Shown here: positions 22,198 through 32,624 of the stretch, piece after piece
How the letters are laid out: every line of letters starts with the position of its first letter
Position numbering within the stretch: the stretch's first letter is position 1
From: Amoebophrya sp. A120
Taxonomy: Eukaryota; Sar; Dinophyceae; Syndiniales; Amoebophryaceae
Direction: 5' to 3'
DNA length: 64,000 bases
NCBI GenBank assembly: GCA_905178155.1
Contig: CAJINV010000002.1
Coordinates: 11,348,591 to 11,412,590 of the forward strand
Translations under genes and position numbers: made by a program
Notes under the pieces: generated by a model
Database searches by the model: none
What the model was told of the DNA's origin: nothing
What the model saw: only the letters and a program-made list of their open reading frames with translations

Positions 22198-23452
22198 TCA
22201 GCCTTTCACAATCGTTTGATACACGAAGCCGAAGTCTTTATCGCCGCTTCCCTTTTCCACAATGGCCTCGTACTCCGCTAGCGCGTTTTTTGCGAAGTGC
22301 ACCTTGCATGCGGCTTGGTCGGCGTTCTCAATGGCTAGCTTCAAATCCTTCACCATTAGCGACGTTTTGAAACCGTTCTCGTACTCCCGGCTCGCCGGTG
22401 CGTTGGGCAACACGCCGGGACAGGGATTGCCGACGTCCCCAGCCCAACAACGGGCACTACTTTTGTTCATTACGTTGGAGAGCAGAGTCGGGTCCATGCC
22501 TGTATTTGAGTTTTTTCATCATTGGATGTTACTGGCTAAGAATCAACAAGAACGTGAAGTCGTGAAGGAGCAGGAACATGCAACGTAATACTGAAGTCGT
22601 CTAGCAGCTGCTTAGCGTTGTTACTGGAGGAGCCGGAACCTGGCGCTGGACTACAAATAGTACATTTATTAAGCGGTGGTCGCAGAAGAATTTACAACGT
22701 TCCCTTGTCTACTTACCAAGTTTGACTCCGAGCGCCAAGGCTTCCGAGACAGAGATCATTTGCACGGCTAAGGCCATGTTGTTGCAGACTTTGGCCACGG
22801 ATCCGGTACCGCTGGGGCCGCAGTAGAACACGTTTTTGCCCATCGACGAGGCCAGCAGAAATTTTTCCGCCCGGGAAAAGGCGGGCTCGCTGCTGGCGCC
22901 GCACATAAACGCCAGGGTGCCCGCCGTTGCACCCGCCACGCCCCCGGAAACAGGTGCGTCTACCATGTCGAACCCGCGCTGCTTTCCCTCCTCGCCGAGC
23001 GCCTTCGCGAAGGACGGCGCAATGGTCGTGCCATCGATGAGGAGGCACGCCGGTTTCGCGTGCTGGAAGAGCCCCTCCGCTCCGCGGTACACCTCCTCGG
23101 TGGTGTCGGTGTTAAACAACATGGTGAACACCACATCGCATTCCTCGGCGATCTGCTTCACGGAGCTCGCTCTGTGCGCACCCGCAGCGGCCGCTAACTC
23201 CACCCTCTCGGGATATTTGTCCAGCGCGAAGACCTTGGTCGTACCAGGACCCACACTACTTTCCGTGGCCTTGACCACGTTTTGGCACATTGGCAGACCC
23301 ATGTTCCCAAGGCCGATAAAACCAATGGCCTTGATGGTCTCGTCAAAACCAGTAGTGGTCGTAGTACTGAAGCATCTCCTGGTCGACGACGTCGACGTCT
23401 TGGTAACAGCAACTACCAATAATAGCCGCGTCCGCGGAGGTAGTGAGGTCAT
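22198..23452 (-). CDS. HIBADH: 3-hydroxyisobutyrate dehydrogenase, mitochondrial
   Basis: Two exons (23452-22717, 22499-22198) with a canonical GTAAGT...ACAG intron give 345 residues, the usual size for the family. The enzyme oxidises 3-hydroxyisobutyrate to methylmalonate semialdehyde with NAD+ in valine breakdown. Visible motifs: Rossmann loop GFIGLGNMGLPM at about residue 42, the substrate-binding DAPVSGGVAGA, the GTGSVAKVCNN segment with the catalytic lysine, and the C-terminal KDLKLAIENA. The first ~35 residues are Arg/Ser/Thr-rich without acids (RRCFSTTTTTG), which fits a mitochondrial presequence. ATG 23452 is chosen because it places that presequence at the N-terminus; a longer start at 23503 is possible. 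No introner is present. Confidence 0.93.
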
Positions 23453-23600
23453 GGCGGTCTTTTTGCCTTTACGCCAAAAAAGACGCAACTTCTCTGCCCA
23501 CCATGCCATCGTGAGTAATGTTATGCACGACGGTACGGCGGTCGCGAAAAATCTCATTCCAGGGCTGGCCTCCGTTTGGTTTCGAATCGAAAAACCTTCC

Positions 23601-23677
23601 CCGCATGCTATGGCCCCGCCAGGGCCCGCGCCAAGGACAGGCCCTTGGGAGCCCCAAATCGGGCCCATAGCATGCGG
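23601..23677. repeat. Inverted repeat upstream of HIBADH
   Basis: 13-bp perfect arms CCGCATGCTATGG and complement at 23601-23613 and 23665-23677; a degenerate third copy (CCCATACTATGCGGATT) follows near 23820. The rest of 23453-24230 shows no gene. Confidence 0.65.
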
Positions 23678-24229
23678 ATTGGCTTTTTGCTTTTGGCGGA
23701 CTTTGTTTTTTTGTTTTTTTTTTTTGCAAGATGCCGCATCTTCTGGCCTTCAGTCCGCCTCTGAAATGGCGGATTTTGGTGGCGTCTTTTCCGAGGCCCG
23801 AATGTGGGCCAAAATTAGGCCCATACTATGCGGATTCGCTGTTTTTTACGGAGTGCTGCTTTTTGGGCGCCCCTTTTTGGGCGCCCCAAATCGCCAGAAA
23901 CCAAGGCGGTGTGCGCCTCAGAAGGGCGCCCCTTTTGGCGGCTCCCTTGCGTCGTTTTATCAAGCGTGAATCGATAGAATCCGCTCGCGCTTGTTTGACA
24001 GCAAGGCCCCGGCCGCTTGATAAATGGAAATCTTTTATGTCCAAAAACACTTCCGCACGCTTGAAAACTGCCGGTCGTTTTGCGTAATGCATGGCAAAAA
24101 AACCGCTAGATTAGAACGTTCGTGACCTCACTACATACTATTTTTCGTCGTTTAATGATAAGTATAGAACAAAAAATTTTAACGCACACCTCCAGAAACC
24201 TCCACCAACTACAACTCCCGCGACCTCCA

Positions 24230-26035
24230 ACCCCAACTCCCGAAACCTTCCGACCAAAACCTCCGCGACCTTTACCCGCGGCCCCCGAAACCTCCGACCT
24301 CCGGGCCCCGGGGTCCCCGAAACCTCCGACCTCCGGGTCCCGGGGTCCCCGAAACCTCCGACCTTCGGGGCCCGCGGTCCCCGAAACCTCCGACCTCCGG
24401 GGCCCGGGGTCCGCGAAGCCTCCGACCTCCGGGCCCCGGGGTCCGCGAAGCCTCCGACCTCCGGGCCCCGGGGTCCGCGAAGCCTCCGACCTCCGGGCCC
24501 CGCGGTCCGCGAAGCCTCCGACCTCCGGGCCCCGCGGTCCCCGAAACCTCCAACCTCCGGGTCCCGGGGTCCCCGAAACCTCCGAACTCCGGGCCCCGGG
24601 GTCCCCGAAACCTCCGACCCCCGGGCCCCGGGGTCCCCGAAACCTCCGACCTCCGGGCCCCGGGGTCCCCGAAACCTCCGACCTCCGGGGCCCGGGGTCC
24701 CCGAAACCTCCGACCTCCGGGTCCCGGGGTCCCCGACAGCTCCGCACTCCGGGTCCCGCGGTCCGCGAAACCTCCGACCTCCGGGTCCCGCGGTCCGCGA
24801 AACCTCCGACCTCCGGGTCCCGCGGTCCGCGAAACCGCCGACCGCCGGGTCCCGGGGTCCCCGAAACCGCCGACCGCCGGGCCCCGCGGCCGGTCCCCGA
24901 AACCGCCGACCTCCGGGCCCCGGGGTCCCCGGAACCGCCGACCCCCGGGTCCCGGGGTCCCCGAAACCGCCAACCTCCGGGTCCCGGGGTCCCCGAAACC
25001 GCCGACCACCGGGTCCCGGGGTCCCCGAATCCTCCAACCTCCGGGCCCCGCGGTCGCCGAAACCTCCGCCCCCCGAGTCCCGCGGTCCGCGAAAGACCTC
25101 CGGGCCCCGGGGTCCCCGAAGCCTCCGACCTCCGGGGCCCGGGGTCCCCGAAACCTCCAAACTCCGGGGCCCGGGGTCCCCGAAACCTCCGACCTCCGGG
25201 GCCCGCGGTCCCCGAAACCTCCGACCTCCGGGGCCCGCGGTTCGCGAAACCTCCGACCTCCGGGGCCCGCGGTCCGCGAAACCTCCGACCTCCGGGTCCC
25301 GCGGTCCGCGAAACCTTCGACCGCCGGGTCCCGCGGTCCGCGAAACCTTCGACCGCCGGGTCCCGCGGTCCGCGAAACCTCCGACCGCCGGGCCCCGCGG
25401 TCCCCGAAACCGCCGACCGCCGGGTCCCGGGGTCCCCGAAACCGCCGACCGCCGGGTCCCGGGGTCCCCGAAAACGCCGACCGCCGGGTCCCGGGGTCCC
25501 CGAAACCGCCGACCGCCGGGTCCCGGGGTCCGCGAAGCCTCCAGCCTCCGGGTCCCGGGGTCCGCGAAGCCTCCGACCTCCGGGCCCCGCGGTCCGCGAA
25601 ACCTCCGACCTTCGGGTCCCGGGGTCCGCGAAACCTCCGACCGGACCTCCGGGCCCCGCGGTCCCCGAAACCTCCGACCTCCGAGTCCCGCGGTCCGCGA
25701 AACCTCCGACCTCCGGGTCCCGGGGTCCGCGAAACCTCCGACCGGACCTCCGGGTCCCGCGGGCCGCGAAACCTCCGACCCTCGGGTCCCGCGGTCCGCG
25801 AAACCTCCGACCGGACCTCCGGGTCCCGGGGTCCCCGAAATCTCCAACCTTCGGGTCCCGCGGGCTCCGAAACCTCCGACCACCCGGTCCCGGGGTCCCC
25901 GAAACCTCCGACCCCCGGGTCCCGCGGTCCGCGAAACCTCCGACCTCCGGGTCCCGGGGTCCGCGAAACCTCCGACCCCCGGGTCCCGCGGTCCCCGAAA
26001 CCTCCGACCTCCGGGTCCCCGGAACCTCCGACCTG
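24230..26035. repeat. 32-bp GC-rich minisatellite
   Basis: About 55 copies of a 32-bp unit resembling GAAACCTCCGACCTCCGGGC plus CCCGGGGTCCCC, with point variants and a few 5-bp insertions (near 25640, 25740 and 25810). Because 32 is not a multiple of three and the unit lacks stops, all frames stay open: 639 codons on plus and 581 on minus. The translations (Pro/Arg/Gly) are by-products. Confidence 0.95.
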
Positions 26036-27575
26036 GGCTAGGCAGGCCGCTAGGGCTTGTGGCTAGGCAGGCCCGCCGCTAGGGCTCGAGGCTAGGCAGG
26101 GAGGCCGCTAGGGCTCGAGGCTAGGCAGGCCGCCAGGGCTTGGTGAGGCTAGGCAGGCCGCTGGGGCCCGAGGCTAGGCAGGCCGCCAGGGCTCGAGGCT
26201 AGGCAGGCCGCTAGGGCTCGAGGCTAGGCCGCTAGGGCTTGGGGCTTGGCAGGCCGCTAGGGCCCTAGGCCAGGGCGGCCGCTGGGGCTTGAGGCTAGGA
26301 AGGCGGGCCACGGGGGCTCGAGGCTAGGCAGGCCGCTCGGGCTGGCCCGGGGCTAGGCAGGCCGCTCGGGCTGCCTCGAGGCTTGGCAGGCCGCTACCTA
26401 TGGCTCGGGGCTACCTAGGCAGGCCGCTAGGCTAGGGCCGGCCCGAGGCCAGGCTAGGCAGGCCGCTAGGCTAGGGCCCGAGGCTGGGCAGGCCGGTCGG
26501 GCTGGCTCGGGGCTTGGCAGGCCGCTCGGGCTGGCCCGGGGCTGGGCAGGCCGCTCGGGCTGGCTCGGGGCTGGGCAGGCCGCCCGGGCACGAGGCTAGG
26601 CAGGCGGCCCGCTCGGGCTCGAGGCCAGGCAGGCCGCTCGGGCTCGAGGCTAGGAAGGCCGCTCGGGCACCGCACCGCGAGGCCAGGCAGGCCGCTCGGG
26701 CCCGGGGCTAGGAAGGCCGCCCCGCTCGGGCTCGGGGCTAGGCAGGCCGCTCGGGCTCGGGGCTAGGCAGGCCGCTAGGGCTCGAGCCCAGGCAGGCCGC
26801 TAGGGCTCGAGGCCAGGCAGGCCGCGAGGCGAGGGCTCGAGGCTAGGCAGGCCGCGAGGGCTCGAGGCTAGGCAGGCCGCGAGGGCTCGGGACTAGGCAG
26901 GCCGCTAGGGCTCGAGGCCAGGCAGGCCGCTAGGGCTCGAGGCAAGGCAGGCCGCTAGGGCTCGAGGCTAGGCAGGCCGCTAGGGCTCGGGGCTAGGCAG
27001 GCCGCTAGGGCTCGAGGCTAGGCAGGCCGCTGGGGCTCGGGACTAGGCAGGCCGCTAGGGCTCGAGGCTAGGCCGGTGGGGCTCGAGGCTGGGCTGGCCG
27101 GTGGGGCTCGAGGCTAGGCCCGTAGGGCTCGAGGCTAGGCCCGTAGGGCTCGAGGCTAGGCCCGTAGGGCTCGAGGCTAGGCCCGTAGGGCTCGAGGCTA
27201 GGCCCGTAGGGCTCGAGGCTAGGCCCGTAGGGCTCGAGGCTAGGCCCGTAGGGCTCGAGGCTAGGCCCGTAGGGCTCGAGGCTAGGCCCGTAGGGCTCGA
27301 GGCTAGGCCCGTAGGGCTCGAGGCTAGGCCCGTAGGGCTCGAGGCTAGGCCCGTAGGGCTCGAGGCTAGGCCCGTAGGGCTCGAGGCTAGGCCGGCCGCT
27401 AGGGCTCGAGGCTAGGAAGGCCGGTAGGGCTCGAGGCTCCTGGGCCCGGCCGCTAGGGCTCGAGGCTAGGCCGCTAGGGCTCGAGGCTAGGCCGCTAGGG
27501 CTCGAGGCTGGGCCGCTAGGGCTCGGGGCTGGGAGGGCCGCTAGGGATCGAGGCTAGGCCGCTAGGGACTAGGGC
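26036..27575. repeat. 25-bp minisatellite with a 21-bp sub-array
   Basis: Copies of CTCGAGGCTAGGCAGGCCGC plus TAGGG (25 bp), diverged in the first half. From about 27100 to 27390 a 21-bp derivative (CTCGAGGCTAGGCCCGTAGGG without the last base is the 20-mer core) is repeated about 14 times almost without change; its frame would encode GLEARPV repeats. No gene is supported. Confidence 0.93.
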
Positions 27576-27878
27576 ACTTCCGCTGAAGGTTCAGAAAGAC
27601 GGGGGCGCATGAGGCGAGGGCCAGAACATTAGAGGCCCGGCTGTGCCTGCACCACTGGGACTGTCGCCTTGCTGTGCGCCTGTGGGGAGTGCGTGAGGGT
27701 GCGGCGGGGTGCCTGCCTGGTCGTTGTTGTGTGTTGCTTTTGGTTTCTAGTGCGGAGTGAGTCAAGGGTAGCTTGCGACTAGTATTCCAAGATGAATCAC
27801 GAGTAGAGGAAAATGGAGTCTTCGCTTGTTTCACGACACCTCCAAATGGTGCAAACGGCGTTAGCAAGGTCGTGCTAC

Positions 27879-28111
27879 CTCTGGACGTGGTTGGACTCCT
27901 GCTGGCACAAGTAACAGGTGATGCGCTCGATTTGGCTCCCCGCGTTCCTGAGCCGTTTGCTATGGAGCGCAGAAGCACTGTGTTCATGCGAAACGTGAAG
28001 CTCGTACTCGCCCTCGACTTTTGCATGGCAGTGCCTGCAATACCTCGTCGACTGCTCGACGAGCACGAGGGGGTCCCCGCCCTCCCCGCAGACACCCACA
28101 TGATGTCGCGT
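27879..28111 (-). CDS. Internal exon with Cys/His pairs (putative zinc-binding)
   Basis: Bounded by a CACTTAG acceptor and a GTAGCA donor on the minus strand. The frame reads VGVCGEGGDPLVLVEQ, then YCRHCHAKVEGEYELHVSHE and, about 20 residues on, ITCYLCQQE. CxxC followed by spaced histidines and a second CxxC suggests zinc binding, though it does not match a named finger exactly. Flanking exons were not found; the downstream side runs into the minisatellite. Confidence 0.45.
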
Positions 28112-28499
28112 CTAAGTGAAGATGGTGGATTCCGTAGCTGTCCTACTAACTATTCTTATCTCTCGTCTCTTGGCCTTAAGTAAGTACTTTGGTGCATCAC
28201 GAAGCATGTCGATTCGTCTTGTCATTTCTCTCAGTCAAGGTCGTCCTCGTCTTTCTCATTTCTCTTTTCCTTCCACAAAATATGACCTTGCTCAACACCA
28301 CAGAGTTGATAGCGCTGCGGTTACGCTAAATAGCCAGCCACTGGCAATATCAGTATGCAAGCGGAAGCGCATCAACCTGAACATACAAACACATCAATGC
28401 ACATACACCACTATGCTAAAGAACTCCACCAAATGAATGGACAACACGAATGCTCCAATCCACCGCTTCTCACGAAGTGCGTCTGGTTTTCCCTTCCCC

Positions 28500-28550
28500 T
28501 CCTTGGATAATTTCTATGATGAAGGCTTCATCATAGAAATTATCCAAGGA
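28500..28550. repeat. 51-nt perfect palindrome
   Basis: Arms of 25 bp (TCCTTGGATAATTTCTATGA plus TGAAG) and the exact complement, with one G at the centre. It would fold into a near loopless hairpin or extrude as a cruciform. Confidence 0.95.
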
Positions 28551-30367
28551 TTCGGAAATCGAAATTCAAGTTTATATCTTCGCAAACTGAAGATGCCATT
28601 GCAAAATGTTATGAAATCATACTGGAGGTGCTGGTCCTCGCAGTACGGTTACAGCCGTTCCGGTTACAGCCGTAGCTCTTTTGGCGGACAGGCTATAGAA
28701 ACGCAGAACTATTACAATTATAATTGTGTTTTCTAGAGAGACCGAATATCAATATCATCTACGTCGTCATTGTTCATTGTTACAACGGAGGGTGGAGTGA
28801 ATACAACTTTGTTTCCGCAATCTCAAATTGGCTGTTTCGCTAGGGTCTTCATCTTCTACTAGGCAGGCCTCTTCGCCTTTTGTGGCCTTTGCCGACCTTT
28901 TTATCTCTTTCTGTTTCTTTCACAAAAACTCACACCGCATAAGTGCGCCAGTCTGTTGTACCGCCCTGGTGGTCCTGGGTCTTCTATCTTCTTGATACAC
29001 GGCGACCAGGGTGTTCATTGACAATTCTACTGGTTGTGGTCGTTGAGCAGGAGCTATAATACTAGCATGTCGATGTCGAAAACACCCACCGAGCTGCTTC
29101 TACTGCTAGTAGTCAACAAGTCACTAGGGCGAGGGCCAACATCGAACATTCATTATCTGCTAGCACCTACCGTTCATCATAGGCCGAATCCGAGTCCGTA
29201 GCTGCGAGAGAAACTAGAGAAACTAGTTGTAGCCACTAGGTAACGTCATTGAATGATGGCAAGAGAGTTTCGCTTTTCCAGAAACTACTTCTTGCTCTTG
29301 TGTCTTTTCTTTTCATGCGGTTTGTGAAATACACATACACTACTTAGTTAGAATAAGAAACATAAATCGCTTTTGATATAAATAGAATAAGTCGAAAGAA
29401 ACGATAAAAAGCTGCTGAAGAGTTTTGCTAACCTCAAAAAGTAGATTTATTATTTTTGATATCAATACAGGTGGGGGTGGCAGAAAAGGGAGTCACACCT
29501 GTTACACTTCATTGACAACGGGAACGGCTCGTCCATGATCATCGTCAGAATGAAGGCATTTAGCTGTATCAATGCTGTTGCTGTCTCTGTTGCTGTGCTG
29601 ACCGCAAAATGTATAGCGGCGCATCGATCGAGACAACCGTTACCATTGTCAACTAAAAAACATTTTTCCTTGGACTGTCGTACCAAGGCATCTTCAGGTG
29701 CTTCGGAATTAAGTTGAAGTCCGCATCTCCAACGCCAATTCAGGTTTGTCGCACAGCGCTGCAGCTTACTCGACTCGTCCATCCATTGCGCCTGTGCTTT
29801 CGACAATGAAAATGATTGAAGCAGAGTCGGAGATGATTTGGTATATTTATTATATATCGATCCTACCGTCGAGTACATGAGACGGTTAATCAATGCGCAA
29901 CTTCAACTTGTACATAGGGGATTCGAAATCTACGCCATCCTTTTCCTCGTTGCGGTTGTACCCGCGGCCGAGGTCTCGATATTGGTTTTACTTCCTACTT
30001 CATTTCTGAAATGCCAGGCAGCTCCGTCACCGTCGTTCTTCTTGCTTCTCACGAAGTGATACTGCAAGGCTACGTCTTCTGAAGTAAAAATTCAAGTTGT
30101 TTCCAAAAAAAACTACGACACCTCACTAATCTTCTTTTTCTACTTACTCAGATTTGTTAGCCCAATTACAAGAAGCCCAAAAAAAGCTACTGAAGTTTGT
30201 ATTTACTCAAAGACAAAGCACAAGGACAGTTGTCAGCTTCTTCAGCTGTACTTTGAAATGGACAAAGCTCGTGTTCATATACATGTTATCTACCGATACT
30301 GAAACAGTGCGAGATCGTGCTGGTGTCTCTGTCTTTTTGCATCTGTCATCAACATTTTCTTGCCCTT
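28551..30367. other. Intergenic, AT-rich
   Basis: No recognised gene. A minus-strand stretch at 29690-29890 reads partly like protein (SKAQAQWMDES before a GTAAGC donor) but cannot be linked to anything. 29330-29460 is AT-rich. Confidence 0.5.
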
Positions 30368-32624
30368 CTATTTTCCCTCAACGGACCTCGGTTGGACCGA
30401 TACGCAAGTTAAGATCACCGTGCAATCGTCACTGCTTCCTTTCGTCAGAGCCAAAGTCACGACGTCTCCGGCTATCCTCTCCAATACCGCAGCAACCTGG
30501 TGCTCGGGGTCAACTGTGATGTGAAAATTTTCTTTTGAAAAGTGCCTGTATCTCCGAGCAAGAATGGCGCTTAAGCAATTGAAGAGGCATGATAAAGCCT
30601 GCGCCTGGTAGTTTTGGAAAAAAAAAGAATGTTATAACACAACGATGCTCATACTACTAGTGACGGTTGCATATGCCTAAGCAAGAGCAAGAACTCAACT
30701 AGTAGTACATGCGCATCCAATATATATAATCTATGTATATACAATCTTTTCCGGCTGTTGCCAGATATTTCTGCAGCTGCCGTACTGATTTCTGCTTCGT
30801 CTTGATGACATTGAGTATGTCCTGTCCGTTCACGCAGTCCCAAATACCTTTTTATTTTTGAGAACGACTTCGACTACGAATCATCTCCTTGTTGTGGATC
30901 TTTGTTAGTTCCGATGTTGTTGCAGGAGCTCGAGCTGTAAATAAACTGCGAGAAAAACCAACCTCGCTGCCCCGACAAACACAAACATCGCAAATAAGAC
31001 ATGCAAACATCAGAAGAGATTGAGATGTAATGTGTCCACAGTTTACCGTCTGTGGCCTGCACGAGCAAACCCTGAACGTCGGTTGCGTCTTTGTCTTTTT
31101 TCCTGGCTTCGGCGACCATGTCTACCATTCTAGTTTCCGGGACAATCGATATCACACCTTTCGGGACTTTTGCCTTCACGTCGAAGTCTCCTATCGTGCG
31201 GGTCGGCTGAGGTTGAATAATTAAAAATGGTTGTGTATATTCATATTGCAACCAATATGTCGCAACAACTAGAACCACAAGCCTACGCAAGCACACTTCT
31301 TGAGGACATTCTGATTGTCATCGCTACCTCGCGTCTGAAGCAAGCAAGGCAGAAGTGCTTTCTGGATCTTGAAAATGGCGATGGGAAAGAAGAATTTGAA
31401 AGACCCGAAAAGAGACGAGAAGACGGGACACTTTAAAAGTACCTCGAGTCCTTCGACCCTGCCGTCCGACACTCTCCATCCGCAAGACCGGATGCGCTCC
31501 ACTTCGTAGGGCGCGGAGGCTTTCAGATCTCGTGACATCCAGCAGAAGGCGCCCGTGTCGAAGGTGGCACTGTCTGCATTATTGAGTGGTATCCAGACCG
31601 CGCGGCAGTCACCGAGGTTCGCACACCAGAGGTACCTCACACACAATAAGATTTTTGGAATCTTCCCGCCATTATGTCAGGGTGACGAGGAACTTTGTAG
31701 CAATACTAGGGAGGACGTCGACAGAAATTATACACTGCGTCTATTGTCCTCATCAATCTTCTCTTTTCATCAGGATCAGTTGCTCCTTAGGAGCAAAAAA
31801 TGCAAAGAATAAGCAGCAGAAAATAGAGAACATAAAGCAAAATTTACTTTCCCCACACGACGCAACTGTTCGCACAGCAGCCTGCGGTAGATCCCGTCTT
31901 GGCCAACGTTTTTTCTATCTCCTCGAAACCGCCCACGTGGGCCTCGTGCACTTTTCTCTGGTCCAAAAAACACTGGTTAAACACCAACGCCGGTAGCTGG
32001 TCCGCGACCATATCGGCTGCGACGGCACCGTCGTGACCATCGAGGACCCCGACAATGAACATGTCAATCAACTCGGAATTCTTTGACCGTACATGCTCCT
32101 CGCAAAAAAATCGGTCCTCGTTGGCTGGAGATCATGAAATTGAAAATTATGCATTGTCGTCTGGCATCTTGAACATGAACACCCTCCAGAACGACTACAT
32201 GCCGGGTCCTCGGTGGCTGACGGTGCTACCGTACTAGCCGAACATGAAAACATGAGAATGTAAATGTACATGAATGAGAAAGGAGGTTGTCGGATACGGA
32301 TTGATAATATTGATATTCAACATAAACTACGTATCAACAACATCTACAGAAAAATAGGGGGCGCGTTCCAACTACATGAAAACACATTCAAGAGGTACCG
32401 TGGAACCCAGGTCGATTCTCTTCTGAATAGGCACGGCACATGTAAAACATGTCGACCTCGTGGCTTTCTCGTATGATTTCCTTTACCGTAAGCGGCTCCG
32501 CTGAGGTGGATTCACCGGTTTCCGTGCTCCCTGAGACATCGGGGGCAAGAGCGCCACGCACACTTGGCTCCGCGGGAGTTTGGTACGGCACGTCGCCGCG
32601 CGTCCTGCGGTTTATCTTCGGCAT
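30368..32624 (-). CDS. PP2C-family Ser/Thr phosphatase
   Basis: Six exons with canonical ends (32624-32399, 32124-31848, 31635-31443, 31206-31047, 30847-30743, 30513-30368), all phase-matched, encode 368 residues, about the size of a minimal PP2C. The metal-dependent phosphatase motifs appear in order: NEDRFF near residue 77, VGVLDGHDG near 100 (metal-binding Asp), TGSTA, ANLGDCRAV, GRVEG, TRTIGDFDVK near 237, DGIWD near 285 and GSSDDCTV near the end (metal-binding Asp). The start is fixed by an in-frame TGA seven codons upstream of ATG 32624. The N-terminal ~70 residues are polar and carry no organelle signal. Likely cytosolic or nuclear dephosphorylation; substrate unknown. Four of the five donors are GTAC, GTAA or GTAT variants; there is no introner. 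Confidence 0.93.

Noticed and set aside
22836-23969. 377-codon plus frame
   Set aside because: Antisense shadow of the dehydrogenase exon, which carries the Rossmann and catalytic motifs.
24122-26041. Frames of 639 (plus), 581 and 245 (minus) codons
   Set aside because: They are by-products of a stop-free 32-bp minisatellite; Pro/Arg/Gly composition tracks the repeat.
27101-27415. GLEARPV repeat protein
   Set aside because: In-frame reading of a 21-bp minisatellite inside a larger non-coding array; no flanking coding sequence.
28437-28736. 99-codon plus frame spanning the 51-nt palindrome
   Set aside because: The palindrome explains part of the frame; no motif and no support on either side.
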